NCBI GenBank assembly: GCA_963920765.1
Contig: OY987252.1
Span: 498,501-562,500, forward strand
DNA length: 64,000 bases
Direction: 5' to 3'
DNA from: Ulota crispa
Taxonomy: Eukaryota > Streptophyta > Bryopsida > Orthotrichales > Orthotrichaceae
Shown here: positions 53,452 through 64,000 of the stretch, piece by piece
How the letters are laid out: every line of letters starts with the position of its first letter
How positions within the stretch are numbered: the stretch's first letter is position 1
Position numbers and translations under genes: made by a program
Notes under the pieces: model-generated
Database searches by the model: none
Told to the model about the DNA's origin: nothing
Seen by the model: only the letters and a program-made list of their open reading frames with translations

Positions 53452-54425
53452 ATGTTACACAACATTCTCTCCAGCTCTTATTAAAGCAGTCATTCTTACT
53501 TACAATATGTTAGCATATCCTTTTTTCTTCACAATGTTTTTAATTTCCTTTAATATAATTGCTTGACTGTCTGCTTAATAAAACAAATATTCATATTAAA
53601 AACTGCTTGATACCACGTTTTTTAATGTTATATTATAATGCATGGAATACAATTTTTGTTTTGAAACAAGAGGCATATCACCCCTATTAATAATTACCAT
53701 AAATTCTTGTTATTTGACACATTCTAAATTTTAGCATTTTTTCAACATAGCAGCTACATTACTGTGATATTATGTAACTACTAACAGCTACAACTGCCTC
53801 ACATCACGTTTGTAAACGTCATTGTCTATTGTATGCAATGTTTTTTTTTGTTCTGAAATAATTGATATGTCACTCTAATATTTACTCACCACATTTTTTT
53901 TTGATGCATTGCAAGTTTTTCTTACCTCAGATACCATTTTAAACACAAACACAATAGTACTCTCATAAATTCATACAAAAATTAGTTTTTGACTCAAATA
54001 TGAATGATGCTGCTTGTTCTTTACTTTCTATATAAATTAAAGTAAAATCCCTTCTACGTGTTTATTTGTAATAGAACCATGTATACAACATGATTTTCTT
54101 TATAAACTCTGCCACTACCAACTACAATACAGAATATGTCACTTTCCATTATTGTAGAAACACACTTCATTAAACTTACACAAACCTGACATTTACAATA
54201 CTCACTCATAAGGGATCATGTTGTATTGCATTTGCTATAGCATAGTATCGTTCATCTTTTAAATAATCATGTACAAAACATTACGTTTTGTAATATTAAA
54301 CCAACGCTCCCATGTAGAGCTGAAGAAACTATGACATCATCTACAAATAATGTTTAAGTTCAATGCAAAATAGAATCTTCAATGTTACCGTCCAGTAGGG
54401 TAGTTTCTACAAAGCAGTGCTCTTT
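53452..54425. other. AT-rich DNA without recognisable features
   Basis: If the CACTA element continues here, its 5' coding part should be present, but I see no transposase motif. Confidence 0.4.
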
Positions 54426-54429
54426 TTCA

Positions 54430-55730
54430 CTCTGTGGTTATGCACCAAATCATCTTCTCCACCTCATCTCCCTCCGTTTGCAAGAAATTCTTCCCACTCT
54501 TCCCCACAGCACTTCACTTGTTCAGCACTCATTCTTCTTGGATGAGGTGTAGTTTCAATCTTGCCATTGAACTAGAGGTCTCTATGATAAGGATGAGAAC
54601 TTCTAGTCCATCTACGGCCTCCACCTTAGACAATTTTCCTCCCTTTTGCTTTTCTTTGAGAGTCTAAGTTATTGCCTAATCATGCATATCTTGCGTCAAT
54701 GTGAGGGCCGCATATTGTACAAGCCTTCTTTCCGTGGGTACATAATCTAGATATTAATCCACAGGCTAGATAATCTGACATAGTCCACATTAGAATACCT
54801 CTCATTGTGAACAGTCTTGACCTTGCTGGCTTAGAGAAGTCTTATGCAATCACACCAATCCACAGCTCCTCTAATTCTTCAACTAAAAGGCGGATGAAAA
54901 CATCTATGTTTTCATTAGTAGGAGAATGTTTACTAAACACAAGAATACTTAGCTAGATGAAGAATTTTTTGGTGACAAGGTATGGTGGCAAGTTATATAT
55001 TACCAATAGATAGGCCATGTGATGGTGACATAGGGGTTTTGAAAACTATAGCAGGTGTAGCAAACACATCTTGAGATCGCAACACCTCAGCCATGGACTC
55101 ATCATTCAAGTCTTCTTCTATGATGGTGGATGTAGTCAGTGGAGGTGGGTTACCTAGGACCCTTAATAGCTTTGTCTTTGAGAGAAACCACTCCGATACA
55201 GACATTCTTGGAATTTGTTTTGAATTCCAAACCGTGTAACAAGTATTGATCTTCCCAAAAACTGCATTAGATGAAGAGCGATCCGCTAACGTTGACCAAT
55301 CCAACACCTTCTTCAAAACCAACTCAGCATAGATCATTGTAGCAACTCTCGCAAGAACAACATTTTTTTCCCACCTCTCCTTGTTGAAAATGGCACATAA
55401 TACTTCTAGAAACCTCCACTTCACTGCCGCATTGCTAATGTGGGTGTATGTGTAATCCCTCGCTCTACAGTGTTTTAGATGTTGATTTTTGGGATACCAA
55501 CGGTCAACGTGTGGAAAACCAATGAATTTCATTGCCACCACAAATGTCCATGGTTCCAAAGCTTCTTTCCACCAACCGTATGCTAGCACAGTAGCGTTGT
55601 TGTAAATGGGCAACTCCATGGGTGCCGGCTTCTTGCCCTTTTGCTTCTTTGTCTTCTCTGTAGGACTTCCCTCAATCATTGGCAAGGCTAGCACAGTCAC
55701 ACCTCCATTCGCTTCTACAAGACAATCCAT
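54430..55730 (-). pseudogene. Third member of the GFPH/VDWS unknown family
   Basis: ATG at 55730 opens MDCLVEANGG and an uninterrupted 245-codon frame to 54993. The conserved domain (about 55615-55260) shows LPIYNNATVLAYGWW, EPWTFVVAMKFIGFPHVDRW, NAAVKWRFLEVLCAI and ATMIYAELVLKKVLDWSTL, aligning with units A and B over about 115 residues. A KQKGKKP basic stretch precedes it, and a PPPLTTSTIIEEDLNDES acidic region follows. Past the stop, 54670-54430 encodes a lysine/glutamate-rich helical tail (KEKQKGGKLSKVEAVDGLEV) in another frame, perhaps the lost C-terminus. No minisatellite lies upstream. Of the three copies this domain is the least damaged. Function unknown. Confidence 0.6.
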
Positions 55731-55744
55731 CACAAAAATGGATG

Positions 55745-57395
55745 TAGATCAACACCTTTTTCTACACCTATGATTAATTGCAGTTATACAAATCCTAGTA
55801 AAAGTAAACAATTGCTAGCACTTCATAATAGTGCATGGGTAGTAACAAAGGGAACACTTCATAATTGTGTTCAATGGATACAATCAAATTGAATAAAAAC
55901 CTAGAATGTTTATAGTATGGCACTCTTTGTGTAATCAGGATATTCAATCAATATAGACTATCCATTAATATATGGAGTCTTAAGATGACTCCAAATTTTA
56001 GTATTCTTTACAAAAAGCACCCCTTCTAAATAAGACTTGTCAGCAATATGGACTCTAGCAAACTAAATTTCTTATTTTAATCATTTCAAGCGTAATGTAT
56101 TTAGTGCTCCTTTATTTAGAGAATCGTGGTGTTCGTAGCACAATGAACTCATGAAATTTCATATCATAGTTGTGGTACATAACATGTTCATGATCTTATA
56201 TTGATTTTCTGTGATTTAGTTTGTTTCCCAATCGCATGTATGAAGACAGTATGTGCATGTTTCACTATGCACAATCGTAATTCCAAATACTTCAAATTGG
56301 TTGATGGTTGTCGTGTGGCCACTTACTAGGGGGTACTCTTTGGATAAAGTACACTTCTTTTTAGTATATCTTTGCAATAGATGACATTAAATCCCATGTT
56401 TTTTAAAATGAGAGAATGGGGACCTCTCAAAAGATTTGTAGTGATTTAGGTGAAAGACCACCAATTTTTATTATATAAGGATATTGATTAAAATCAAAGT
56501 ATGAGTTTCACTATTTAGCTTGAATTGAGCAGATTTGGTCTTAAACCTTTAAATTTTGGGTTAGATACATTTCCAAATGGACCTGAAACATTTCACAACC
56601 TAAGATTGAAAGGATTTCAAATCGATTAATAATCAAGCAGAATTGACAAAAAACCTTTCATTTTTAGATTGTGAATATCTCTCAACAAAATATATATGAT
56701 GTACATGGGCCTCTAGTTTTAATGAATATAGGGTTATTAAAGAATAATTTATTCTTTCGGAATTTCTTGTATAGTTTTATATCCACACTTCATTTATTAC
56801 CAAGGTTATTTTATGACAAATTCCCTTTTAAGCACGTCTCCACGTGGCTTTGCCAACACATGTGGATGTAGATGTTACACCAAAACAAAGCTATTGGATT
56901 TTCTATAGACTTTGTGCTTTTTTATGTATACCTAGTACAACTTCTGTGTCTTTAGGACACTTTGGCAAATAATCCTTCAAATGCTCAAACTTGTCTATTA
57001 GGGCCTTTTCTCCCAAGGACTTTTGACCATAGATGTATGAATCAATACATTCATCTTCTTGCAACATCTTCTAAATGATTGACAATAGACATAGGCACTC
57101 GTCAGTCCAACAAGATGCAAATTCACTTGAGATCCAATTACTCCAAACAATTCTTCCGCATGAATAAACTTCTTACTTTTTATCTGCGCATTGTAATTTC
57201 AAACTTTACCCATGTAGTAAAATCTTTGTCTTTGTTTCTTAAACATTTTGTTCCATTGAAGCATTATTTGTTCCATATTGTCAAAGACCTAACACTTGTA
57301 ATTAAATCTTGAAATTATATGAATAGGTGTCTTACACCTAATTCTTGGCAATTTATAAGCAAATCGGTGGTTTCAAAGAAACAATTAGGTTGTAC
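55745..57395. other. AT-rich DNA without recognisable features
   Basis: Short frames only (56671-56871, 57079-57312). No repeats or termini noticed. Confidence 0.5.
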
Positions 57396-57399
57396 GGAT

Positions 57400-58620
57400 G
57401 GGAGTAGATGCCACATAGGTCAAGGGACAAGAAGTGTGATGAAAGTCTAGTAAAGGAGATCCTAATAGGGATAAACAAGACTATAAAAGGAAGAACAAAT
57501 CAGTTTCAAAAGGACCCACAAGCTGACAGCCTTGGAGAGTATAAGAGTCTCGGCCTTATTTTGTCCTGCCTTATTTGTTTTTGCTTGTCTTGTGAATACA
57601 TGAATATGTTACCACTTCTTCTTTATGTGTGTGTGGATTGTGCTTTGTGTGTGATGTTGTATGTGCAATTTGATAGAGTCAAACTGACAGAAGATTGTGT
57701 GATTGTATTTCCAAGTGGGGAAATTTGATTTAATTTTTTTGTCTTGACTCTTGAGAGAAGATTGAATTGGAACTTCAGTGAGAGTTTCTTGAATTTTCCA
57801 TTGAGGGAATGTATGCTCAAATTGGACACTGTGAGAATTATAATTTTAAGCTTGTAAGACCACAAGTAGTTCTCAAGTTGATTTTTGTGTATGTTTGATT
57901 TCTACTTGGGTTGAGTTTGCCAAGAAAGAATGTTGAGCAATGTCTGTCAGGTTCAATCTACTTATTTGGTGACTATGTAATTGAATCTAAGAAATTGGAT
58001 GCCAGTGGATATTCCATACCAAATGGCACTTGTAAGTCTGTGTGGAGAGAATACTACTTGAGAGTGACATGGACTTAATTGGAGTATAAGCCAAAGAGAG
58101 AAGATATGGACTTTGTCACCTCCTTTTGAGTAACTTTTGTAAATCTAAATGCGTACTATTCATATTGTAAATTTTCATTCAAAGAAAAGCATAGTAAAAG
58201 AGAAGATACTACTTGATAGTGAAATAAACTTAAATGGAGTGCAGGCCTAGAGAGAATAAAGAATATAATTTCTGAAATTGATCTCTGAATATTAAAAACA
58301 ATTAAAAATCTACTTGGAGATTAATTGTAAGAGTGGTTGTCAATTAAATATCTTGAGTTAGACTGAAAGAAAAAAACTTGATGTTGTAGGATAACTTTGT
58401 GTGGTTGCTAAAGAATAAAGACAAAAGAATAAAGACAAAGATTCAAAGCAAATCACTAAAAGAGACAAATACTACTTGGAAAAGCTTAAAGAAATCAATT
58501 TGAAGGTTAAAGAAGAAAAGCCACATTTCAATATTCAAGCTCAACTTGGGTTATTCAGAGTGATAAACATTGACCGCAATTAGTGAGTCTACAAATGCCA
58601 TACTCTAAATATGGAGAATC
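57400..58620 (+). other. Unassigned, somewhat less AT-rich block with TATA-like sequence
   Basis: A CTATAAAAGG sequence (about 57480-57489) precedes a short open frame (57408-57728) with a hydrophobic middle (LSCLICFCLSC) and no domain. The tone of the DNA resembles an LTR or an untranslated leader, but no direct repeat was found to support that. Confidence 0.25.
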
Positions 58621-60440
58621 TACCTACCCTTGAACTGTTAGGTCATTAATATAAAATTAGCAAAATCCTATTCATATCACACAAAGTGCACTATACATGA
58701 TGTTTATGGGTAGCGTGCATTCAAACCCCTATAAAATGGGGGCTATGTAGGTAAAAAAATTATTTCTACAGAGCTATATTTGCCTAAATTTCTAAATTTT
58801 TACAATTTCATGTACCCTAGACTTTATTCGATTTCAGTTCTTCTGATATTTTTGTATACATTATGCTCATAATAAATACACAATGAGACAAATAAAATTA
58901 CACACATGTAATCAAAGACTAATCACTTCAAAACATAAATTTTACATATCACATAATACTTCAAACAAGAACTTGTTAGAAAATAGAAAGCATATAAGAT
59001 ACTTGAAAGCATATTTGCAAATTCAATATACAATACAATGAAGGAAAAAGTAGTGAAACCCATTCCACTTCAACCACAAATCCCTTTAAGTTGAGCGTGT
59101 ACAAAAATCAGAGAAAGTGTGGGAAATGAACTCACTCGCACAAAGAGCATTCATTGCACCCAAACCCTTAGATAGTCCAAATCACAAGCGCAATAAGACA
59201 ATGTTGTTGAAGAATCTAAGATACACCATGCAATCAAAACCACAAAACATGCGAGGTTGCAATGGGAATTGCTAAAGGGTTACCCACCCCTCACACTCCA
59301 CGCTAACCCTAAGCCAAGGACACAAGCCCGTACATGAACAGTAATAGAAACTTCATCCACATGCCCAATCATGTCTCATTCTCTGTATATCATTCATTAA
59401 TCCAACAACCCTAATTTACTACTCAATACAGCTGACATTGGATACTTGGATAGGGATCAAACATGGCATAACGTCATGTATTCAAAACATGTGATACTAG
59501 CTTACCTTTAAATAATTAAAATATATCCAATAAAAATGTACATTTTGTTTTTCGAATATTAGCAAGGCTATATACAACTAATTGTTTTTAAATTCTCATT
59601 ATTATGCCCTACCCTTCATTATTTATAAAGAGCCCTCACTCATTTCAATATGATTGACATATACCTCTAAAGCATCTCTAACATACCAATACTAGTTGGT
59701 TTAGGGTGCATTGGCCCCTTCTATTGAATAGCAGCAATCTTATTATTGAACTAATAGCAGTGCTTACTACAAATAGATGATAAGCACATATTTGAAGTGA
59801 CAATGCAAGGCCATCATACGTATGTTTATTCATTGCACAGTATAATTTATGGACTTAAATACTTTAAAATTATATAATGACATTCTAAAGGTATGTTCAC
59901 ATTTGGTATTTAAAGTGTCGGTAGCACAACAGAGTTAGATGCACTTGGACAGGCTTTCATATGGCATTCATATTGCTAAAATCCCTTCTAAGAGCAACTG
60001 TGAACATGTCCTTAGATGAATTGCTATTCACCTTTCTCATTACTTGAAAAGAGGATTACGGTCTTAGATACTTGTTGATTGTTTGCATGCTCCCTTGAAA
60101 ATTGTGATGGACATGGCACCTAATGATATCTAACATAGCTTAATGGTTGTATGGTACCTAGAACTTACAAAAAAACATGTATATCCAAGTTTTTACAACA
60201 AGTTCTCGAAGGATGATTGGATGTTATTTGCAACTCGTGATGACATTGGTTGCTTTTCTAATAAACACACTTCCCTTGTTTTTGTATTTGGTAAGTGTGA
60301 GTATGGCAGCCATGGTGCAAACATAAACAAGCGGCTATGTAGCCAACAATGACACTAAATTGGATTTCAAAAGTTGTAGCAAGAAAGTCTGTGTACAACA
60401 ATATGTATAGTACCACATTCTATTTTCTAAATCATACACT
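58621..60440. other. AT-rich DNA without recognisable features
   Basis: A frame at 60143-60352 (MVVWYLELTKKHVYPSFYNK...) has protein-like composition but no motif. A short match to the dispersed box (GTGCATTCAAACCCC) occurs near 58707. Confidence 0.4.
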
Positions 60441-60444
60441 ATGA

Positions 60445-61191
60445 CTAAATTAGTCTATGGGATATTACTGAAAATCGTACTACTTTGTCCCATACTTGCC
60501 TTTGACATGCACGCGCAATTGTACGTCCCAATTCACTGTTCTCGCCCAATGCACTCCTACCAATTGTGTTCTTGAACACAAATGTTGGTATGTTGCTACG
60601 GTCTTGTGCCATGCTGTTAAGCCATGGCCATAGCGTACTACCTAGGTAGGTATCCAGTCCACCAGTATAAGGATTTAGAATTAGTTTATTTGAGACCAAG
60701 TTCAAGAAGACCTTTTCTAGTGTGTCATCAATGATGAGGGTGTTAGCCGGCAATGGCTTAAATCCTAGGTCCTATTCAAGATATGATCCCTTGTGCCATA
60801 TTTCCTCTATGATACTTTTGAATAATATGGGTTTCCTTGGGTTATCAAGATATGGAAGTGCTTGTCTATGACTATCTAACACCTGCACGCAAGAGCGTTG
60901 TCCTTTCACGTCTACCGCTATCATTCCAAAGTCCAATAGATATTCCAAAATAGCTCTTGTTCTTCGCTCTTCCATGCTATTCCATATCATGACATGAAAA
61001 TGTGAAAACACTTGGGATAGAAACTCACGTAGTCCAGGTCGCATTTGTACCACACGTCCAGCAATTGCACATGACCTTGATGATACTAGAGATGATGTTG
61101 TACTTTTTATTTTGCATAACACACCATTGACGTCCAGTACCAATAATTTCTCTTTTTGATGCAATGGAATTTGAAGGAAGATTTTATTCAT
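60445..61191 (-). pseudogene. NIF/FCP1-like HAD phosphatase remnant (DxNG type), one in-frame TAG
   Basis: ATG at 61191. One frame runs to 60445 with a single TAG at 60774-60772. Motifs follow the NLI-interacting-factor (FCP1/SCP) phosphatase fold: KLLVLDVNGVLCKI (motif I; the second aspartate of DxDxT is asparagine, as in a plant subfamily with DLNG), MRPGLREFLSQVFSHFHVMIWNS (motif II region), KPILFKSIIEEIW, then after the TAG NTLIIDDTLEKVF (motif III, paired aspartates) and LILNPYTGG. This order is close to full length for the domain. The absence of introns suggests a retrocopy or a gene carried by a mobile element. With TAG before motif III the product would be truncated. Substrate and parent gene cannot be told. 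Confidence 0.75.
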
Positions 61192-61600
61192 TATATTTCG
61201 TCTAGATTGAGAGTTTTGTTGAGAGGGCTAGATCATACCACAAAGGGAGTATCATCATAATGCCACAGCATGATATACGTAAAAATATGAACACTGATTG
61301 AAAGATACTCCATCTCACCTCAAGTGGATGACACCATTACAATCATCTGTAGTTCCAATTACACTTGTACTTTCAATATACTTGGTGCAATTTTCTTTGC
61401 GGTTTTAGGATGCATTAAAATACCTCAAAAATATAACTATAGATCACATCAATATATTTCTATGAGTGCACATATTATCATTAGTTTTACTATGGCATGT
61501 ACATTTCACTTTTCTTTATATTCACAACTAATTATATCATTTTCTTTATCTATACTTATAATAGTATTTTTTTTAATAAACTTTTCTCTCTTGGTTAAGC
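61192..61600. other. No recognisable gene
   Basis: Upstream flank of the phosphatase-like remnant. The frame 61324-61671 is hydrophobic by base composition and overlaps a tandem repeat; not called. Confidence 0.4.
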
Positions 61601-61604
61601 AAAT

Positions 61605-61865
61605 GCTGAATTGTTCAAGTTCTACATTGAGAGCCAAAGTCTTAAAATCAGTAGCTCAAGTCTTGAATTGAGATCCTAAACCCTGAATCTAGTGCTCAAG
61701 TCCTGAATTAGAAATGAAGTCTTGAAATGAGTGCTCCAGCCCTAAATTGAGAGCTCAAGTCTTCAAAGTGACAGCTCATGTCTTCAAACCAACATCTCAT
61801 GACTAGAAACCAACAGCTTAAGTCTTGAATTGAGAGATCCAGTCCTCAAGTGAAAGCTCAAGTGT
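61605..61865 (+). repeat. Degenerate ~20-bp tandem repeat (GAGAGCTCAAGTCTTGAATT)
   Basis: About a dozen units of the type TTGAGAGCTCAAGTCTTGAA with changes (GACAGCTCATGTCTTCAA, GAGATCCAGTCCTCAA). Each unit contains a short palindrome around AGCTC or GAGCTC. Confidence 0.75.
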
Positions 61866-62440
61866 CCGTAGGACTACACATGCAAAAACACTATGCTTAT
61901 TTACTTTCTCTTATTCAAAGAGGTTTCCAATTAAAATTGCTTACTCAATTGCAATCACAATGCTGTATTGTTGAGTTCAACAATATTCATTTTTGCATAT
62001 CTTTTGCGAGGAAAATGGATGCTTTTTGTTGTTCAAAATTTACATTCGGTTTCATTCATTATGAAAATTGTAGAACAGTGCATGTTTTTGGTTTCAAATG
62101 CATTGGCACTGTTGTCATAGACTCCTCTAGACACGTGGTCTATGTCGGGTTGCCAGTTGGCCATAAACTAGAAAGAACTCAATCTACCCTCGGACGTACA
62201 CCTACCTCTACATCTAAACAAGCAGCAATAATTTCATCACATGCAGCCCCACTACCAAGCGTTGTCTTTGCTTCCAAACTTGTGCATATAACAGAACCCT
62301 ACAAAATCCAAGGACAGATCAGCATACTGTTGCAAAATCCCCACCAAATCAAAGGTCTCCAAACTCACATGTGTAGAGGACTTTTGACTTCAGATCTCAC
62401 CTGTAGGGCGGTTGTGGATACTTCTCCATTGACGTGTTGA
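61866..62440 (+). other. Open frame without recognisable domain
   Basis: The plus frame is open from 61850 to 62440 (196 codons) but starts at GTG inside the tandem repeat, has irregular composition and no motif. It may be a coding relic or chance. I leave it uncalled as a gene. Confidence 0.25.
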
Positions 62441-62445
62441 TCTTT

Positions 62446-63959
62446 CTATTGGGAGAACCCAAGGTTGTCCGAGGCAATGCTTGTCATTGTCATTGAAGTT
62501 GATGGTATTGCATCAAGAACTACAATTTTGGAAGGAGTGACAACCTCTGCTTGGGAATCCAACTCCATTACCTTTGGCATAACCTCAACGTTGGAAGCAT
62601 GCTCCTTCTCTTGAACTGCATTCTTTTGATTTGTAGCCATGACATTATTGATGAAGGCTTGCATCTTCAACTCCATGTTGCGCTCAAATTTCTCATTTGT
62701 GCGCCTCAACTCTTCTTGCTGCTCTTTAAGTTGCTAATCCTTTTTAGCAATGATTTGCTTTGCAGCCTCTTGCATATTCTTCATCATGAGAATGGTTTTG
62801 TTGTTTTCTAGTTGGAATTTCCTTTGCATATGCTCTAGCTGCCAATCTATTGACAATGGTTTTGTCTCATCTCTTTCCTTCTATGAGAGAGGGTCATTTT
62901 CTGGTGGAGTCAACTCCTCCAGTTCGTTGCAGTCGATGGTATCCTCTTTGGTGTTACACCACCCCACGAGTAACTTGAACTCATCCTCAACTTTCACTCT
63001 TACCTCCATTGCCGGCACCGCCGTTGCTAGTATCTTTGTTGCTAGCATCCCTAATTCTAGCACTCCCATTTCTAGAGTGCCCAAGGCTAGCATCCTTGTT
63101 ACTAATGTCTCTATTGCTGGCACCACCGTTGCCAGCACTTCCCTAGCCAGATCCTCCGCTGATGGATCTTCTATTGCTAATACTTGGGTCATTGGGATTG
63201 CTGTCGTATGTAGTGACGTTGTCAACATCTCTATTGTTGGTAGCTCTATGACTGGCAACGTTGTCACTGGCAGCTCCTTCGCTTGCCGCTCTATCATTGA
63301 GGGCTCTACCATTGGCAGCTCCTTTACATGTAGTTTTGTGGCTAACACCTCCATTGCTGTCACCTACATAGCCAGTATCCCTATTGCTAGCACTGCTATT
63401 ATTGGCTTCTTCATCAACAACACCTTCGCTATTGGGAGGTTTGTTGCTAGCACCAAAGATGCCAACATCACCCTCAAGGTCATCTCCATTGTCGGCACCT
63501 CCATTGTCGGCTCCACCATTTTTGACACCTCTATTGCCAGATAAGTTGGCATCACAAACTCTATTGGCAGCACATGTCCGCGTTGGTGTTTTGGTGGCAA
63601 CTCAGAGACAAACTCTACGGAAGGGCTCTTTGATCTACGATTTCCACAAGGAGAGCCCTCCACATGAGTAGTGCCCAATGTATCTGCATTCTCCATAAGG
63701 TGTCAACATTGTTACAAGCATTCAAAGGAGTAGAAGCCACCTCATATTCTGCCAACCTCTCCACCAAAAAAGACATCACTCCAGTGTCATCTACAAAGTC
63801 AGCCCCTTCCTTGTTGTTATCACCAAGCTCTATGTCAGACCTCGTATTAGGCTCAGCATTAACCTCCACGGATTTCTGAGAAGGGGTGATTGCTTGGCCA
63901 AAGGCCACCTCGGCGACCACCAAATGAATAGTCTCACTTGCCACAGGCCCCTCCCTCAA
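62446..63959 (-). pseudogene. Coiled-coil protein with internal tandem repeat, broken by TAG stops
   Basis: Minus strand. 63959-63615 gives an acidic N-terminal part (EVNAEPNTRSDIELGDNNKEG). After one phase change, 63696-62446 stays in a single frame through TAG at 63364, 62881 and about 62731. Its centre (63540-62990) is a degenerate ~9-residue, 27-bp repeat rich in x-LP-x-IE-x-L units; its C-terminal part (62870-62600) is a coiled coil (DWQLEHMQRKFQLENNKT, then QLKEQQEELRRTNEKFERN). The plus strand has an unbroken 264-codon frame over the same repeat, but its Ser/Ala/Ile-rich product looks like the mirror of the repeat. I favour the minus strand. Function unknown. The left end continues beyond neither border, but the start may lie outside the window. 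Confidence 0.45.
62990..63540 (-). repeat. 27-bp coding minisatellite
   Basis: Plus-strand units such as GCTAGCACCTCCATTGCTGG vary around a 27-bp period. The unit length keeps the reading frame on both strands. Confidence 0.65.
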
Positions 63960-64000
63960 GTTATCCCTTTGGTCGCTAACACTCCTTGATTTGCGGAATT

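Noticed and set aside
54361..54430. Possible right CACTA terminus near TAGTTTCTAC
   Set aside because: It lacks CTAGTG and a matching 3-bp duplication for the left end at 46961.
57408..57728. 106-codon plus-strand open frame after a TATA-like sequence
   Set aside because: No domain, and the TATA-like sequence lies within the frame. Not enough to call a gene.
61850..62440. 196-codon plus-strand open frame
   Set aside because: No ATG at its start, begins inside a tandem repeat, no motif.
62750..63544. Plus-strand 264-codon open frame
   Set aside because: Its Ser/Ala/Ile-rich product is explained by the 27-bp repeat read in the antisense direction. The minus strand has the coiled coil and a more natural composition. 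Left open as a finding, not called as a gene.

Overview
This window looks like repeat-rich nuclear DNA of a land plant. It carries Ty3/gypsy elements with long LTRs, a DUF659/hATC-type hAT transposase, a CACTA transposase with DUF4218/DUF4216 regions, CACTA termini, a LINE with a zf-RVT-like tail, and intergenic DNA that is very AT-rich. The sequence does not identify a species. I see no conserved single-copy housekeeping gene, no rRNA or functional tRNA gene, and no prokaryotic operon structure.

Layout. (1) 1-10.1 kb: a decayed LINE on the minus strand (about 2.0-7.1 kb), split inside its endonuclease domain by a 609-bp MITE, followed by a decayed gypsy pol on the plus strand (7.5-10.0 kb). 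(2) 10.1-13.5 kb: simple and tandem repeats, including the first arrays of a GCGGACTA / TAGTCCGC minisatellite that recurs through the window. (3) 13478-24052: a complete, apparently very young LTR retrotransposon of 10575 bp with 2162-bp LTRs and two long open ORFs (gag-protease; RT-RNaseH-integrase), inserted into one of those arrays. (4) 24.9-27.75 kb: a hAT transposase held in one reading frame over about 925 codons, with about 11 in-frame stops and no net frameshift. (5) 29.6-46.96 kb: minisatellite-headed gene-like units. Each has an array, then a TATA-type core promoter, then an intronless coding region broken by stops. Units A (29.6-31.5 kb) and B (33.7-36.8 kb) encode a protein family I do not recognise; unit C (44.9-42.2 kb, minus) encodes a protein-kinase-like protein; unit D (46.96-45.98 kb, minus) encodes a small unknown protein. 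C and D share their promoter and leader. Unit B is cut by a 3164-bp non-autonomous CACTA element (36845-40008) that holds a SINE-like unit, a ~500-bp hairpin and tandem repeats. (6) 46.96-53.5 kb: a CACTA terminus and CACTA transposase remnants, with a diverged solo LTR of the same family as the intact retrotransposon. (7) 54.4-64 kb: a third member of the unknown A/B family, a plant NIF/HAD phosphatase-like remnant, and a repeat-rich coiled-coil protein remnant, separated by AT-rich DNA with little recognisable content.

How the parts relate. The window is a nested record of insertions: MITE in LINE; young LTR element in a minisatellite; SINE-like unit and hairpin in CACTA; CACTA in unit B; solo LTR beside or in a CACTA. 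The most novel material is the minisatellite-TATA-gene units and the unknown protein family present three times here. I cannot tell whether these are mobile elements carrying host-like genes or decayed members of expanded host gene families.
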